A stretch of DNA of 64,000 nucleotides, from NCBI RefSeq assembly GCF_050947875.1, contig NC_134571.1, positions 224,698,024-224,762,023 of the forward strand, read 5' to 3'. The position numbers and the translations under genes are program-made. Shown here piece after piece: positions 33,671 to 44,569 of the stretch. Position 1 is the first letter of the stretch, and each line of letters begins with the position of its first letter. The notes under the pieces were generated by a model, which was not told the DNA's origin, searched no databases, and saw nothing but the letters and a program-made list of their open reading frames with translations. The DNA is from Dermacentor variabilis (lineage: Eukaryota > Arthropoda > Arachnida > Ixodida > Ixodidae).

Positions 33671-34850
33671 CCCTTTTCACTTTTAGTATGCTTCACCGCA
33701 GTACATTGCTTAGGCTTCACCGCGAAATATTAGTGTATTGCGAGAAAGATGATCCTAAAAAGCCTAATTATGCAAAGTTTCTTTTGTAGCTTGCTACACC
33801 GCAATACATGGGTGTAAATAAGCATTGTGCAGTAAAGCATACTAAGAGTGGAAAGGGCACATAGGTTTGCTCATTATCTTCAATTGTGATATAATTTGCA
33901 AGTGCATCTGTGCTCGTGGTAAGCTTCATTGACAATTCTTTGTACATTACAAATTCATATTGCAGGGAAGCTTACTAAAGCACATTCGCCATTATGGTAT
34001 GTGTTATTCACCTTCAATGCAGGAGCGCAATGCGGATTCTTGCCCCTGCTTTTGTCTGGACTGCACATGCTCTTTGAGAATTGATTCATTGTTCATAAGT
34101 GCACTGGTACTTTACTCTAAACTGGAGGGCTCAAGTTAATATGGAAGCACAATTTTTATTAAAGGGACAAGATGTTGCCGAGATGGTTGCAGCACAGCTT
34201 TTTTTTTTCTTCCGGGCACCTTTTATACTTGAAGCTTCCATTGCAGTGTTTCGAACCTCTTTGAACCAGCACATAGTGTATATAAAAATTGGACACTGAT
34301 TGGGAACATCACCTAAGTTCATGCCTATCTATAGTAAAAAGATGTAGCACGACCAGACAAAATAGAAGAAGGGGGTGGGCTGTAGCAATACTAAGTGTTA
34401 AATGGTGCTTTATCCTTTTCCTTGAGTTTTCTGTTTTTGTGCTGTTTATGGATCCTCCGCAGTAACCATGCGAGTGCCGAACTTGAGCTTGTTGGTTTCA
34501 AGTCTCGTGGTTGTTACTAACAGAACAGTGTGATAAATGAACAAGGGCTTGGAGGCATCCGTTCACCTTGCTTGCCTCATGGTGCTGCTTCATAAGCACC
34601 ATGAGCATCCAGGCCAACTAGGAAGGGAGGATTGTTGCAATTGCTTCTGAACTTTATTGCCACCAAACCAACAGTGCTCTCAATGACAGCTTTTGGACAG
34701 TAGAATGCTTGCACCCAGCAAAGTCTTGAGAAGGAAGCATTCAGGATGTGCAAAATGGGCATTTGAAGCTGGCAGCATTACTGAAGGGGCTTTGCCCATC
34801 TGCCCTCTTTATGGATACACAAAGATGATTTCCTCTGTAAGAGGGATTGT
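33671..34850. other. Copy 1 interior, left part
   Basis: Homologous to copy 2 (57900-56560, reversed). It holds repeats of the subterminal motif (CACCGCAATACA and GCAGTAAAGCATACTAAGAG near 33790-33850). Short ORFs such as 34099-34299 are conserved in copy 2 (MHWYFTLNWRA) but match nothing I know; they may be remnants of the N-terminal part of the Penelope-like ORF. Confidence 0.4.
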
Positions 34851-34859
34851 TTCAGAGGT

Positions 34860-36215
34860 CGTTACATGGCAACAGTGTTGGGTGTTTAGTAGCTTGTCTT
34901 TGTCCACTGTTAATAACCTGTTCCTTCTTCAGTGCCCCGGTGAAGTGCCTACTTATTGGACAAAATGTGCTCTCCATGCATGCATGCATTTTTAGCTTGT
35001 AAAGACGTCCATTACCCCTTGCCTCAAGCTGGTCCTTGCTGATGTCACCCAAGAAGGCATTGGGGAGTATGGCAATGTACACTTACAAAACACTGTTGAT
35101 ACCAGTGAAACCAAATTAATGGAGCTGTTGTTCTTTTTTTGTCCACTCCATCTTTGTTAGTTACAATGAGCAATGTCCGAACAGAAGGCATATGTAGTTG
35201 GTTGTGCATAGCCTGCGCACTAAGACTTGTTGGCATGTTATCACCTTAGCACAGTGTTTATATGTAAAAACCTTCTGATGTGTTGATGACTTCCTTCTCT
35301 TTATCATACTTTGCCTGATGGAGCCAGCAAGTGGGTCAACCAGATGTTCAACAGGCTTCCCACTAGTTTTCCCAGAGTCTCCTTTACCAGGGTGCTGCTC
35401 ATAGATATGTTTTCTTGACCTTGCACTGCACTTCAACCATGGCCACACCTGCTAAACCTATAGCATGCAATCAAAAAAGTGCTATACATCATGTTGCTCC
35501 AAACTCGTCACATGTGCTACAAGGCCTTGAGGAACACCCTCATTTATTTACGCCCTCATCATACCGTACGAAGCTTCGCATGATAAGTGCGAGAATTAAC
35601 ATCTGCTGGTTTTTCAGTGTTATTCCTGTCCAGCTTGCTGAAAGCTATCCTGAGTGTTTCAAAAGCAAATGACTGCTGCTGGACAAGAAGTGCTTAAAAC
35701 AAGGGTCGCTATAACCACATATGTCACACGAAATGAAAAAGGCTACTGAGTATACAGGCGGTTTACTTCATATCCAATAAGCTTGGTTCTCCCTTTGCTA
35801 GTGAGTGAACTCAACTTGCCCCGAATACATGGCCTGTGACAAACTATGTGCCAGATGCTGTGTCCCCTGCAAAGCTGAAGATGTGTACGAGATCTTGACA
35901 CCCTGCAGCGGCTTCTACACTGGGCAAACAGGCTACTATAAAAACGACTGCCTTTACTAATATGCTAATAACATGAAAACGGGCAGAAATTTGGCTATTC
36001 ATTGGGCCCAACTGCAGGTGCAAGGCACTCTTCCACCAGATGTGTGTTGTTCATTGAAACTAGAGCCATACAAATGCAGATAAAAACAATGATGTTTGAA
36101 AGTAGTAGAGTTGAACTATATTCTGCACAAGCAGTGCTATCTGCAGCGCTGGTACCTTATAGCCACAATTCATGGCTGCACCACCATGCAAAGGCACTAT
36201 TCTTGAATTATTAAC
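34860..36215 (+). pseudogene. Penelope-like element: RT and GIY-YIG endonuclease (copy 1)
   Basis: Pieces in three frames line up in Penelope order: the RT catalytic block CVDDFLLFI at 35279-35305; LDLALHFNHGHTC then a stop where Trp is expected, near 35416; SKLV; RELTSAGF near 35589, a conserved Penelope RT-end block; and near 35880-35960 one open run EDVYEILTPCSGFYTGQTG, the GIY-YIG nuclease core, followed by NNMKTGRNLAIHW. A CARCC-type cysteine segment (CDKLCARCCVPC) precedes the nuclease, as in Penelope linkers. RT with a C-terminal GIY-YIG domain is diagnostic of Penelope-like elements. Many frameshifts and stops; not functional. Confidence 0.7.
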
Positions 36216-36219
36216 TTCT

Positions 36220-38024
36220 ATTATAATTATGGTGGCCATATATTGCAATTACATATCATCCACATTGTGTGCAGTATGGTAAAATGTCAATTATGATAGC
36301 CATTCCTAATCTGAAATGCAACAAAAGAGCAAATATAGGCAACAAATTGCAATTCAAAGAGACAAAAGACAACCAGTGCACAGGATAAGTGACAGACTTC
36401 CTTTTATTGAAAAAGAAATGTCACATGTGTCATGCCACCAGCAGTGGGTAGCAATCTTTCAAGCTTGGGTGACAGAGGCAAAACTTAGCAAAATACTACA
36501 ATCGCACTGTAAAACGGCCTTGGACACAAAAAACCGACATCAAATTGTACAGAATGAAAGGGCAAGACTCCGTCTAAGAACAGTCTATGGCACCACATAC
36601 TTGAAATGGTGTAAAAAATGTTGACATGCCCTACCCAAAAAGAAAAAGCAACAAACACAGAAAACACGCCTTAAAATGCAATGTGCAGAGTCTGAAACCA
36701 AGAAAAAACAACCCGAAAAAGGTTTCGCTAAGTCTTTCAACGATTAAAATTGTCAAACTGTATCATCACTTCTTAATGAACCTGCACAGCTGAAAAGGAA
36801 GGAAGGAAAGCCCAATAGCAGGGCTGCAGAAAATGTCACCGAACAAGTATACTTTGCTTACCAACGATACCTATGGTTTAGTTGTGGTCTGTGTATAAAC
36901 TAATTGTGTATAAACTTTTCTTGTTTAGAATGGTTTAGCGGATAGGGAAAAAATGACCATAAGAGCACCAGGTGTATGCATAGTCTACGCACAAAAAGCC
37001 ACTGCTTTCTTACTTTTTTTTCTCTCTACTACAATTCATGAGTTTTAAGTGCCTTAATAGCACTGCTAACATCCTACTGCAAAACACAAAATTGGGCAAC
37101 TTGTAGCATAAAGAAAATTGCAGTTTCACTCATAATAGGAAACAATGATGCAGTAGCTGGTGGAATATGCGCAGGAGGCTTACTTCATGCAGTGTTTGTT
37201 GAAGTGAACACTTGCCAATGCAAGTCGGTAATCTCCTTAAAAAAGTAAAATAAGTAAGAGTCGTATTTATTTGTGGGAGTTGTGCCTCACAGTGTTAACG
37301 TGAAAAGACGGCTTTTCTTCCTCCTCTTTCATATCCGGACTTAGCCACTGATCTACACCAAAACAACCCTTTAGCTTCTTACTGCTGAATTCGTTTTGGT
37401 TTTCTCAAATCTCTATTTGGGCTAGCCATTGCTAGGTCTTGCGCTTTGCTTGAGGAAAACAAGACACCAACAGCTCCATCCAGTAAATCTGAGAAGCCAA
37501 GCACTAGAAGAAGATTAATGAAGCAGGTGCACCCAATCATTGTCATCACATGTAAGAAGAAAATTTAACATAAGACTGCCTTCACAAGTGGGAAGGTGAT
37601 GTGTAAGAACTTGAAGGTGTGGATGCCAGCTCTATAACAGTACACAGACATTGAGCAGGTGTTAGCCAATCATGGCACCTGTTGGCTAGATCACGCTCTC
37701 CGGGATTGGTATTCACCGCGACTGAACCTTCAGCAGAGTGGCTAAAATGTAGAATTGTGGACTGCTACTCTTTTGATCATATGTTTGAATCCTCGCAGCA
37801 CAATGAGAACATTATTTGCAATATTCCAGCAAGAAATTCGGGAATTCCAGTGACAACACCAGTAACATCAGAACAACCAGAGGAGTTCGCCCATAGCAGC
37901 TATTGCTGTAAAAAAGAAGACTGGCATAAGCACAAGAATTGAGATGGGCATACTACATGCCCTTGTTCTGGTAGTGGTCCACTACTTTGGTGCTACAGTT
38001 AATGATCTCCACTTTTACTGGGCA
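36220..38024. other. Copy 1 interior, right part
   Basis: Homologous to copy 2 (55300-53600, reversed), for example GHVNIFYT..MWCH..FLDGVLPFHS (minus strand near 36620; plus strand near 54930). No known domain. It may be an untranslated part of the element or an unrecognised gene. Confidence 0.35.
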
Positions 38025-39199
38025 TAAGAGTTCTTTAATTATACACTCGCGCACCCGCCGCTTCTCAGATCGCCTAAGTTGACATACTATGCTGGCTGAT
38101 AGCGGCCCCCTCCCACTTTTAGTATGCTTCACCGCGTAACTAAAATGTACTGCGGCGAATAAGCCATACATTTGTATTGAGTGAATAAACAAATGGTTTT
38201 TACAACAGTACAGAAATAAACGCGCACCATGCATCATTCTACCACACGAAAGAGCGTCGCAACATACGGTAGCTGATTCCCACAGGCCGTGTAGGCCACT
38301 TATCAGTCGTAAAAGGTATTATGGGTAATTCAAAATTTCAGAGACACATATGTGTTTATGTTTACGTTCGCACTCCTTGCGTAATAAGACTCCCAGAACT
38401 TCCACAATAGAAAGTAATTTACAACACACAAACGCAAAGAACACTATATGTCTCGTTTTCAACTCGGCCGTCATGCAAATGACATATAGCGCGGAAAAAC
38501 GTGAACATGCTGTGTGTTAGCGTCGTAAACTTTATACTAGGCAAGGAGCTAGCACACCGCAGTCCCGCGACAGCCGCTAATGAGACCAAGACGGGAGCAC
38601 ATGTCTGTGAACGAGCAAACCCTAAGCCACTCTGCTCCTCCGCTACCCGCGCTGCCAGGCTGCACCACTCGTTTCAAGCAAAGCGCACCAAACACACATT
38701 CAGCGCTGAACAGTGGGCGGTCGACGCAGTTGCATTTACATGACTTGCAACGAGCAGCACATCCCTCGATGTCCGTTAAGCAAAGTCGGACACGGCGACG
38801 CCACATCGCGGTTCGCAGAACTTTTTGCCGAGGCGCTAGGCCACTTCGATATTTCAATTGTCACCACCGCCGGGTTCTCAAGAAAGCACGGGTCACACAA
38901 CGCAGATTCTGTAGTTCCAGAGCTCACCGAGGCCAAAGCCGCACTGCCGCACCGCCACTACTCATGGCTTTCCGCCAAGTAACACAGAACCTACAACCAC
39001 CACACAAGCAAGCATGCACGATTACATGAGCAATGTTGAACAATGCGCGGACCAGAGAACGATCACGCCGAGGACGAACACGACACGGCGTCGGTCGGCG
39101 CCAGCATCGCGCCTTCTCAAAAATCCCTAAACGATGCTGTCCCTAGGCACCTAGGATCAGGTCACGTGAGGGATTTTTGTACGACAAATAGACGCACGC
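38025..39199 (-). repeat. Right inverted terminal repeat, copy 1
   Basis: Reverse complement of 32488-33670; the outer end reads GACAAATAGACGCACGC, one base different from the left end (A for T within the outer 20). Confidence 0.85.
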
Positions 39200-39208
39200 C
39201 TCTAGCAC
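39200..39208. other. 9-bp target duplication, right (copy 1)
   Basis: CTCTAGCAC, identical to 32479-32487. Confidence 0.85.
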
Positions 39209-40250
39209 AACCAAAGGAGCCGCCATTGCCGTCTCTGTCTCGTCTCGTCTACGTGCCGGCTCGTCAGCTGGCGCGAGTCTAGCCGGCAGCCACGGTTGCC
39301 CTAGCAACCCTCGACATCATGCTCGCCACCGCGCGCGACCCTCGAGCGAACCACTTCTCCGCGGTTCCTCTCGTAGCAGGGAACCGGTTCCTTTCCAGAT
39401 GATTGACAACTTGTGTGACGTCAACAAAATTTGTCCCGCCCACCAGAGATGACGACAGCGAAGCGCCGACCAATGGCAACAGCCAAAAGGAACCGGTTCC
39501 AAAGCGAACCGCTACAGAATACGGCCCCTGGTAGCTTGTTTACATTTGGCCAGCTGTCCCGGCGTTCGATATTGCAAACTTCGGGCAGGTTCGGGTTAAA
39601 GCCCCTCCATACACGTTTCCGGCGGTGTTGTGTGGATGGAGGGCACGGAGGAAGGAAACTAAGGAGAGGCGCTGACGTCACTCTTTGTGATGCTAAAGTG
39701 AAGCCGGAAGTTGGCGTTGCTCAAGGCGTTGCTCCGCCTATCGGGCCAGCTCTCCTCTCGTTTACATTTCTCGCGAAACCACACCGCGCTGCGCGCAACC
39801 GTGCTGCTCGGACCCGCGCGCTCCGCAGCAATACCAAGCAATCGTTAGTACGTTAGCATTATTCCGCGAAAAAGGGCGAAATTTCCCGCGGATATTCCTT
39901 CGTCCGTAGCCATTGCCGTGGCGCGGTACATTGCGTACAGCGTTGCATGCGCGTTCATTTCACGAATTTTAGTTCCTCCTGTCCCACCTGGCCACAGCAA
40001 CATCCGGGAGAGCACGGTCCACGCAACAAAACACGAAGACCAACGCACACCTGCCCGCACGGCGCCTTTGCCACGGTACGAAACCTACGGAGCAACACGT
40101 GTGAGCGCACAGAACCAAAACAAAGCCGCCATTGTGGCCCGAAAGGCGTGGCCGCTGCGACAAAGAAATAAAAAATCAATAAAAAAGAGGAGAACGTACT
40201 ACGTCATTTCCTCCACACTTTTCTCCTAGCGCGCGGAGCGGGTAGCAACA
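39209..40250. other. GC-rich unassigned stretch
   Basis: No gene recognised. TAAAGCCCC at 39597 equals the end of the P-like element at 40552, so another decayed terminus of that family may lie here, but no partner end is visible. Confidence 0.3.
39380..39680. promoter_or_regulatory. GC-rich island with paired palindromic motifs
   Basis: Two copies of GGAACCGGTTCC (39380-39391, 39489-39500), whose core AACCGGTT equals the Grainyhead consensus, and two TGACGTCA (CRE-type) words (39416-39423, 39673-39680), with CCAAT near 39471. The flanks 39209-40245 are GC-rich and gene-poor. It may be the promoter of an unseen gene or of an old transposon; no transcript can be assigned. Confidence 0.3.
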
Positions 40251-40254
40251 TAGA

Positions 40255-40480
40255 GTTTCCTACAAAATTACTAGAGGGAACTTTTCCCTCTGGCACTAGT
40301 GTCTACGTGAGCTACAATGGGAGCGGTTGTCCCAGCATGGGAATTATGGGAAGTAGATGGATTTGCCTAAACTTCGTCCTTTTATCTTCAAACGGCTGTG
40401 TGACTTTGTAAACTCGTCATTTTCAACAGTGTTACAGTGTACTAGAATAGGGGCAGTGTGCTCACTGCCGCATCCCTGCG
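40255..40480 (+). repeat. Interspersed repeat (also at 49895-50237, reversed)
   Basis: Shares TAGAGTTTC(C/G)TACAAAA, ACTAGAGGGAACT, CATGGGAAT(T/G)ATGGGAAGT and ATGGATTTG with the reverse complement of 50237 downwards. No coding capacity; family unknown to me. Confidence 0.6.
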
Positions 40481-40543
40481 CCGCGTCGCCGTGGCGCACT
40501 CAGCGTCGACTGCTCTAGCCCCCGCCAGAGGCGCTGCCGCCCG

Positions 40544-40551
40544 TTTCTCCT
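40544..40551. other. 8-bp target duplication, left
   Basis: TTTCTCCT, repeated at 43008-43015 just outside the terminal repeats. Confidence 0.8.
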
Positions 40552-41817
40552 TAAAGCCCCTGAAACTTCGTAAAGTAGTGCCACTCTCCTCCTCCGCCTT
40601 CACTCCTCCTTGTTTCTCCTCTCTTTGACGCTCCCTCCTCGACCATGGCGCCGCCTACGATGCTCGAGCGCAGCAGACGACCTTTCGCAGAGTGAATGCA
40701 CGCATAGCAAGGCAGTGCTCTTTAGGCGTTCACGTTGGCTTTCCAGCTCCGCGTAACTTCGTGTACAGCATAGAATTTCTAGCCGGATGCTTGTACAAAT
40801 TCGGTAAGGGCAGCTTTTGTTTCAATTTTTGATAACTATTTCTTTAAAAAGTATCTGAAGGAGTGTTCACGCTGTGCGTTGACGACTGCAAATGTATCGC
40901 GTGCCCTACAATTAGGTACGCAACATTTGTCAAGGGCGTGTCGCAAGATCTTGTTGCGAATGGTTGTAAATAACACGTTTACCATCGAATGACAACCTCT
41001 TGGCTTCCAGCAAGCCCTCAGCCTAAAGAATCCGCGCCGCCCTTACCATGTGAATTCGCGGCGCGTATGAGCTATGACCTACAAAGGCTGACGGACATCA
41101 CTGCTCTGGAGGTTCGAAAGTGTATTACAAGCTACAGTGCCGCCAACGTGCGTGCTTGCCAATCTAAGCGCGCGCAAAGCCTCAGAAGTGGGCGCTGGTG
41201 CTATTGTGTTTCTCGTGTCTCAACGCCGACAGAAATACCGCGGCCGATCATCGAGTCGGGACTGTGCGTACACAAGAAAATAAAATGAGTTTTTAGCATT
41301 CGTGCGCGAAGCGGGAGCGCGATAACAATGCTTGACTCAATCTCAAACAAGACCACTGTGGCCTTCAGTAATTTTTTTCAGGTTAATGACGTATCACGAA
41401 TAACACTTCATAGTGCGTTGGTTCGTCCGTTCACTAAGTGACGTACTTGTCGCGAACAGAGTTGCACTGAGGTGCATGCATTCAGGACGGTTGCACTCCC
41501 TTCGAAGTAACATTTGCGAGACATGACTTTATTAGTGAAGTCATGATCGCGCAAAGAATCCCCCCGCCATGACGCGGCCGAAATTGCGCCAAGTGAAATG
41601 ATGTTTTATCCATAGGTTAAAATGATATGAAACGGCATTCGAGTTGCAAGTTAACAGTTTATTTTCACATAGATGCATTACAGATTTGCCTTTGCAGTCA
41701 CAAGTCCGTGTGCACCATTTATTGTCTCACTGCGTAAATAAACGCACCAGCCTAAGAGTCCTACAGCAAGCGCGTCTCAATTAGGCATAATGACTGTTAA
41801 AACTAATAGTGGCATAG

Positions 41818-41950
41818 ACGAGCAAGCGAACGACTATATGAGCGCGCGAACTAAACGAGCGAGCAAACGACTAAACGAGCGTGCGAACGAACGAGCTAAC
41901 GACTAAGCACGAACGACGACTAAACCAGCCAGGGAACGGGCGGGCGACCG
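41818..41950. repeat. Imperfect tandem repeat
   Basis: Variants of CGAACGAGCGAAC and GACTAAACGAGC recur several times within the P-like derivative. Confidence 0.6.
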
Positions 41951-42557
41951 CACGTTTTCTTTGCGAGGGCTCCACCGCCGCATCTTAAGCTTCGCACACT
42001 TTAAAGCTCACGCGAATTAGCACATACGTCTCAATTACCTATGATGCGGTCGCTCGACGACGAACGCACTGCGTAACACGGTTTCGGGAGAGCACGCACG
42101 CTTTTCATCGGTGCCTCTGTATCGCAAATCCACCGGGCGACCGCCAACGAGGAACACGAACAAATCTGGCAAACAAAGCTAGTCTATCTAAAGAAGGCTA
42201 GTAAGTAACCACAAAAGGCAGACAGTTGCTCTCCTGGGGCGCTTTCATGATCGAGACTGAAATTTTATCAAAAGGACTGCGCTGAATCTTAATAATTTCG
42301 TAATCACGTCATCGCACGCAACCTCGCGTGCCCGCGAACTCAAGCCGGTTGGCGTTCAAAACGATTAAGCGCACCAAATATGACTAACACGACCACGTAG
42401 TGCGCATATAAGCAAAGCAGACGTTGCGTAAAAATCATGTTAAAGCGTGCGTACAAATGACAACATGCACAGTGAACTGTGCAATATCTACTACGTTATT
42501 GCCCGCAGCACAATACGCAAGCCTGGCACATACAATACTCAGAGAGCCACAACTTAC

Positions 42558-42716
42558 ATCACATAGTCGCGCGGAGGAAGTTGGTCGGAAGTTCTCCCTC
42601 CCGATTCGGTGAAGCCATGTCTTCCTTCTTAACGCGTTGCGCTTACCGGAAGGTATCGCGAACATATTCTTGCCTTTGCTAAAACTATATTGGCATCCAA
42701 ACGCGCAGCAGGTCAT
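42558..42716 (-). CDS. THAP exon of the P-like derivative
   Basis: 53 codons from ATG 42716: MTCCAFGCQYSFSKGK, FAIPSGKRN, KTWLHRIGRENFRPTSS, ending RLCD directly at a consensus donor |GTAAGT. This is the first half of a THAP domain (C-x3-4-C, the Pro, the Trp, then the C of the C-x2-H pair) cut by a splice site where other THAP genes also have an intron. No second exon with the HF half is found in the element, so the exon could only work if spliced to something else or acts as a remnant. The frame has no stops. Confidence 0.7.
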
Positions 42717-43007
42717 GGCAACAGAAAATGACGTGAAGCGACGTCGCACTTGCCACGAAACATCCTTCGAGGCATTCACAAGATCAAAACAACACAGAAT
42801 AGGAACGGAAGGAATGCCGCCAACAAGCGCCGCTTCTCGAGCAAAGATGGCACTGAAGCGCCACTGTAAACAAACGAAGCCGGCGCAAGGGGCCACGTGA
42901 TGCCATTAGGCCAATAGCGACGCGGCGTCGGCTTCGGCCAAGGCGCTGGAGGAGGAGGCGGCGTTCTTCAAAGCGTGGCACTACTTTACGAAGTTTAAGG
43001 GGCTTTA

Positions 43008-43015
43008 TTTCTCCT
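43008..43015. other. 8-bp target duplication, right
   Basis: TTTCTCCT, identical to 40544-40551. Confidence 0.8.
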
Positions 43016-43154
43016 GAAAACTTCCCCTCGCTTCGTGTGGAGTGGGTTCTGATGGATCGACGTGCTGTCGACTGCAAGACCCGCCGGCGTTTTCAGCAGT
43101 ATCCTCCGTGCTTGCTCTGTGCTTGACGCTTCACTCAATGTGCACTGTGAGTGA

Positions 43155-43810
43155 GTGAGATTGGCAAGCCGCCGTCGAAATTACTACTTTGCACCCGGGT
43201 GCAGAACTGGCTACAGTCGCGTGAAAGATGCACCAAAGGCGTCTTCTTTCAGCGTTCCACGTGATGAAGAACGGCGAAAGGAATGGGAGAGGAACCTCCA
43301 CCGTGCAGATAAGACTTGCCCGGTCTGTGAGTTGCACTTCGAACCGCGATTCATAATTAGAGACTTCGTGTCCCTTATAGACGGCAAAGAGGTGCGCATT
43401 CCTCGTGAGAAGCCACTGCTATCAGAAAACGCTGTTCTCACGATTCTTCCAAATTTACCACAGTACCTGACGAAGACGACACGAAAGCCCAGGAACATAA
43501 GGAAAAGGTGTGAAAATGACAAAGCACCCGCGAAGAAAACAAACCGATGCGCACTGGCTAATAACCATTCGGAATTTTCACCGGCTGCTCCCGGCGCTTC
43601 CGGGATAGACCACGACTCGGCGCAAGAGGAGGGCGTTACGGCAGAGCGTCAACACTGTTTTTCGTTTCTTTTTTATTTAAATACTCATTTCAAGTATTGG
43701 AGTTCACATCAACTCCCCGACCTTGACGGAGTGCTTTATTGCCCGTCCACCAACCTAAAAGAAGGCGTTGTCACGTCCGATAAAGTACACTCTCAGACAA
43801 AGGTACACCC
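43155..43810 (+). pseudogene. P-like THAP gene, 5' part
   Basis: The frame reads SRRRNYYFAPGCRTGYSRVK, FSVPRDEERRKEWERNLH, CPVCELHFEPRFIIRD, PREKPLLSENAVLTILPNLP, so the THAP fold is nearly complete. The first zinc-binding Cys (CFAPGC in relatives) is Tyr, which should abolish zinc binding, and the start codon is damaged (ATTGGCAAGC where ATGGCAAGC is expected). Further on, SSHQLPDLDGVLYC resembles the segment after THAP in P-like transposases. The reading ends at the MITE array at 43790, and no catalytic exon follows. The TTTCTCCT-flanked element sits only about 140 bases upstream. Confidence 0.65.
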
Positions 43811-44049
43811 TTTGGGGTGTATATCTGCCACACAACGATAATCGTCATCTGTCTTGCTTGCGTTACCTTTCTTGAAAACGCCGCGCCCACTACTTTCCTG
43901 TCGCGAATGTTATGTCATGCGGATAATGCGCATGGCGTTCGTTATTGGGAAGTACCGGGCTCGCAGCGTTAAAGGAAATGCGGGCAAGACAGATGACGTT
44001 TATCGTTGTGTGGCGAGATACAACCCAAAGGGTGCAATTTTGCTTTGCA
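43790..44049. mobile_element. MITE family copy 2
   Basis: Same family as 10857-11120: CTCTCAGACAAAGGTACACC start, CACACAACGATAATCGTCAT and its reverse complement near the right end. First of three in a row. Confidence 0.7.
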
Positions 44050-44312
44050 CTCTTAGAAACATTTACACCCTTTGGGGCGTATCATGTCCCACAACAATAA
44101 TCGTCATCTGTCTGGCCCGCGTTTCCTTTCTTTGACGCTGCGAGCCTGGTACTTCCCAGTCACGAACGGCATGCGCGTTATCAGTGTGACGCAGCTTCTC
44201 GACAGGAAAGTAGCGAGCGGCGAGCTTTCAAGAAAGGAAACGCAAGCAAGGCAGATGACGATTGTTGTTGTGGGACAAATATACACCCCAAAGGGTGCGA
44301 CCGCTTTAAGTG
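44050..44312. mobile_element. MITE family copy 3
   Basis: Starts CTCTTAGAAACATTTACACC directly after copy 2; CACAACAATAATCGTCATCT and the reverse complement near the right end. Confidence 0.7.
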
Positions 44313-44321
44313 TGTAGAGTG

Positions 44322-44565
44322 TACAATCTAAGAAATGTTTACACCCTTTGGAGTGTATATTTGCCACACAAGAATAATCGTCATCTGTCTTGCCCGCATT
44401 TCCTTTCTTGAAAACGCTCCGCTCGTTACTTTCCTGTCGGGAATGCTATGTCATGCTGATAGTACCGGGCTCGCCGCTTTAAAGAAAGGAATTGCGGACA
44501 AGACAGATGACGATTATCGTTGTGTGGCAAATATGCACCCCAAAGGGTGCAACTGTTTTTAGAGT
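44322..44565. mobile_element. MITE family copy 4
   Basis: Starts AATCTAAGAAATGTTTACAC and ends AACTGTTTTTAGAG; about 20 bases shorter in the middle than copy 3. Confidence 0.7.
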
Positions 44566-44569
44566 CTAG

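Larger units (their letters stand above)
32488..39199 (+). mobile_element. Long-TIR element, copy 1, carrying a Penelope-like retroelement
   Basis: 6712 bp bounded by inverted arms of about 1.18 kb and a perfect 9-bp target duplication. Both ends start GCGTGCGTCTA and continue TTGTCGTACAAAAATCCCTC. Nine-bp duplications and very long TIRs are the hallmark of Mutator-like (MULE, including foldback/Rehavkus-type) elements; inverted terminal repeats also occur in some Penelope elements, which is the alternative. The interior, 33671-38024, is shared with copy 2. I find no MULE transposase in it; the only recognisable protein is a decayed Penelope-like RT plus GIY-YIG nuclease. With the orientation set by that RT, copy 1 is plus. 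Confidence 0.8.
40552..43007 (-). mobile_element. P-like deletion derivative retaining a THAP exon
   Basis: 2456 bp. Ends are inverted repeats of about 33 bp (left TAAAGCCCCTGAAACTTCG, continuing TAAAGTAGTGCCAC; right its near reverse complement) with an exact 8-bp target duplication TTTCTCCT. Eight-bp duplications plus a THAP domain fit the P superfamily. Only the THAP exon (42558-42716, minus) is recognisable; the catalytic domain is gone. An imperfect short-unit repeat (CGAACGAGC/ACTAAACGAG) occupies about 41818-41950. The ORF at 40989-41288 is unrecognised. Confidence 0.75.

Noticed and set aside
39597..40552. A second TAAAGCCCC-bounded element starting at 39597
   Set aside because: No reverse-complement partner or target duplication could be found.
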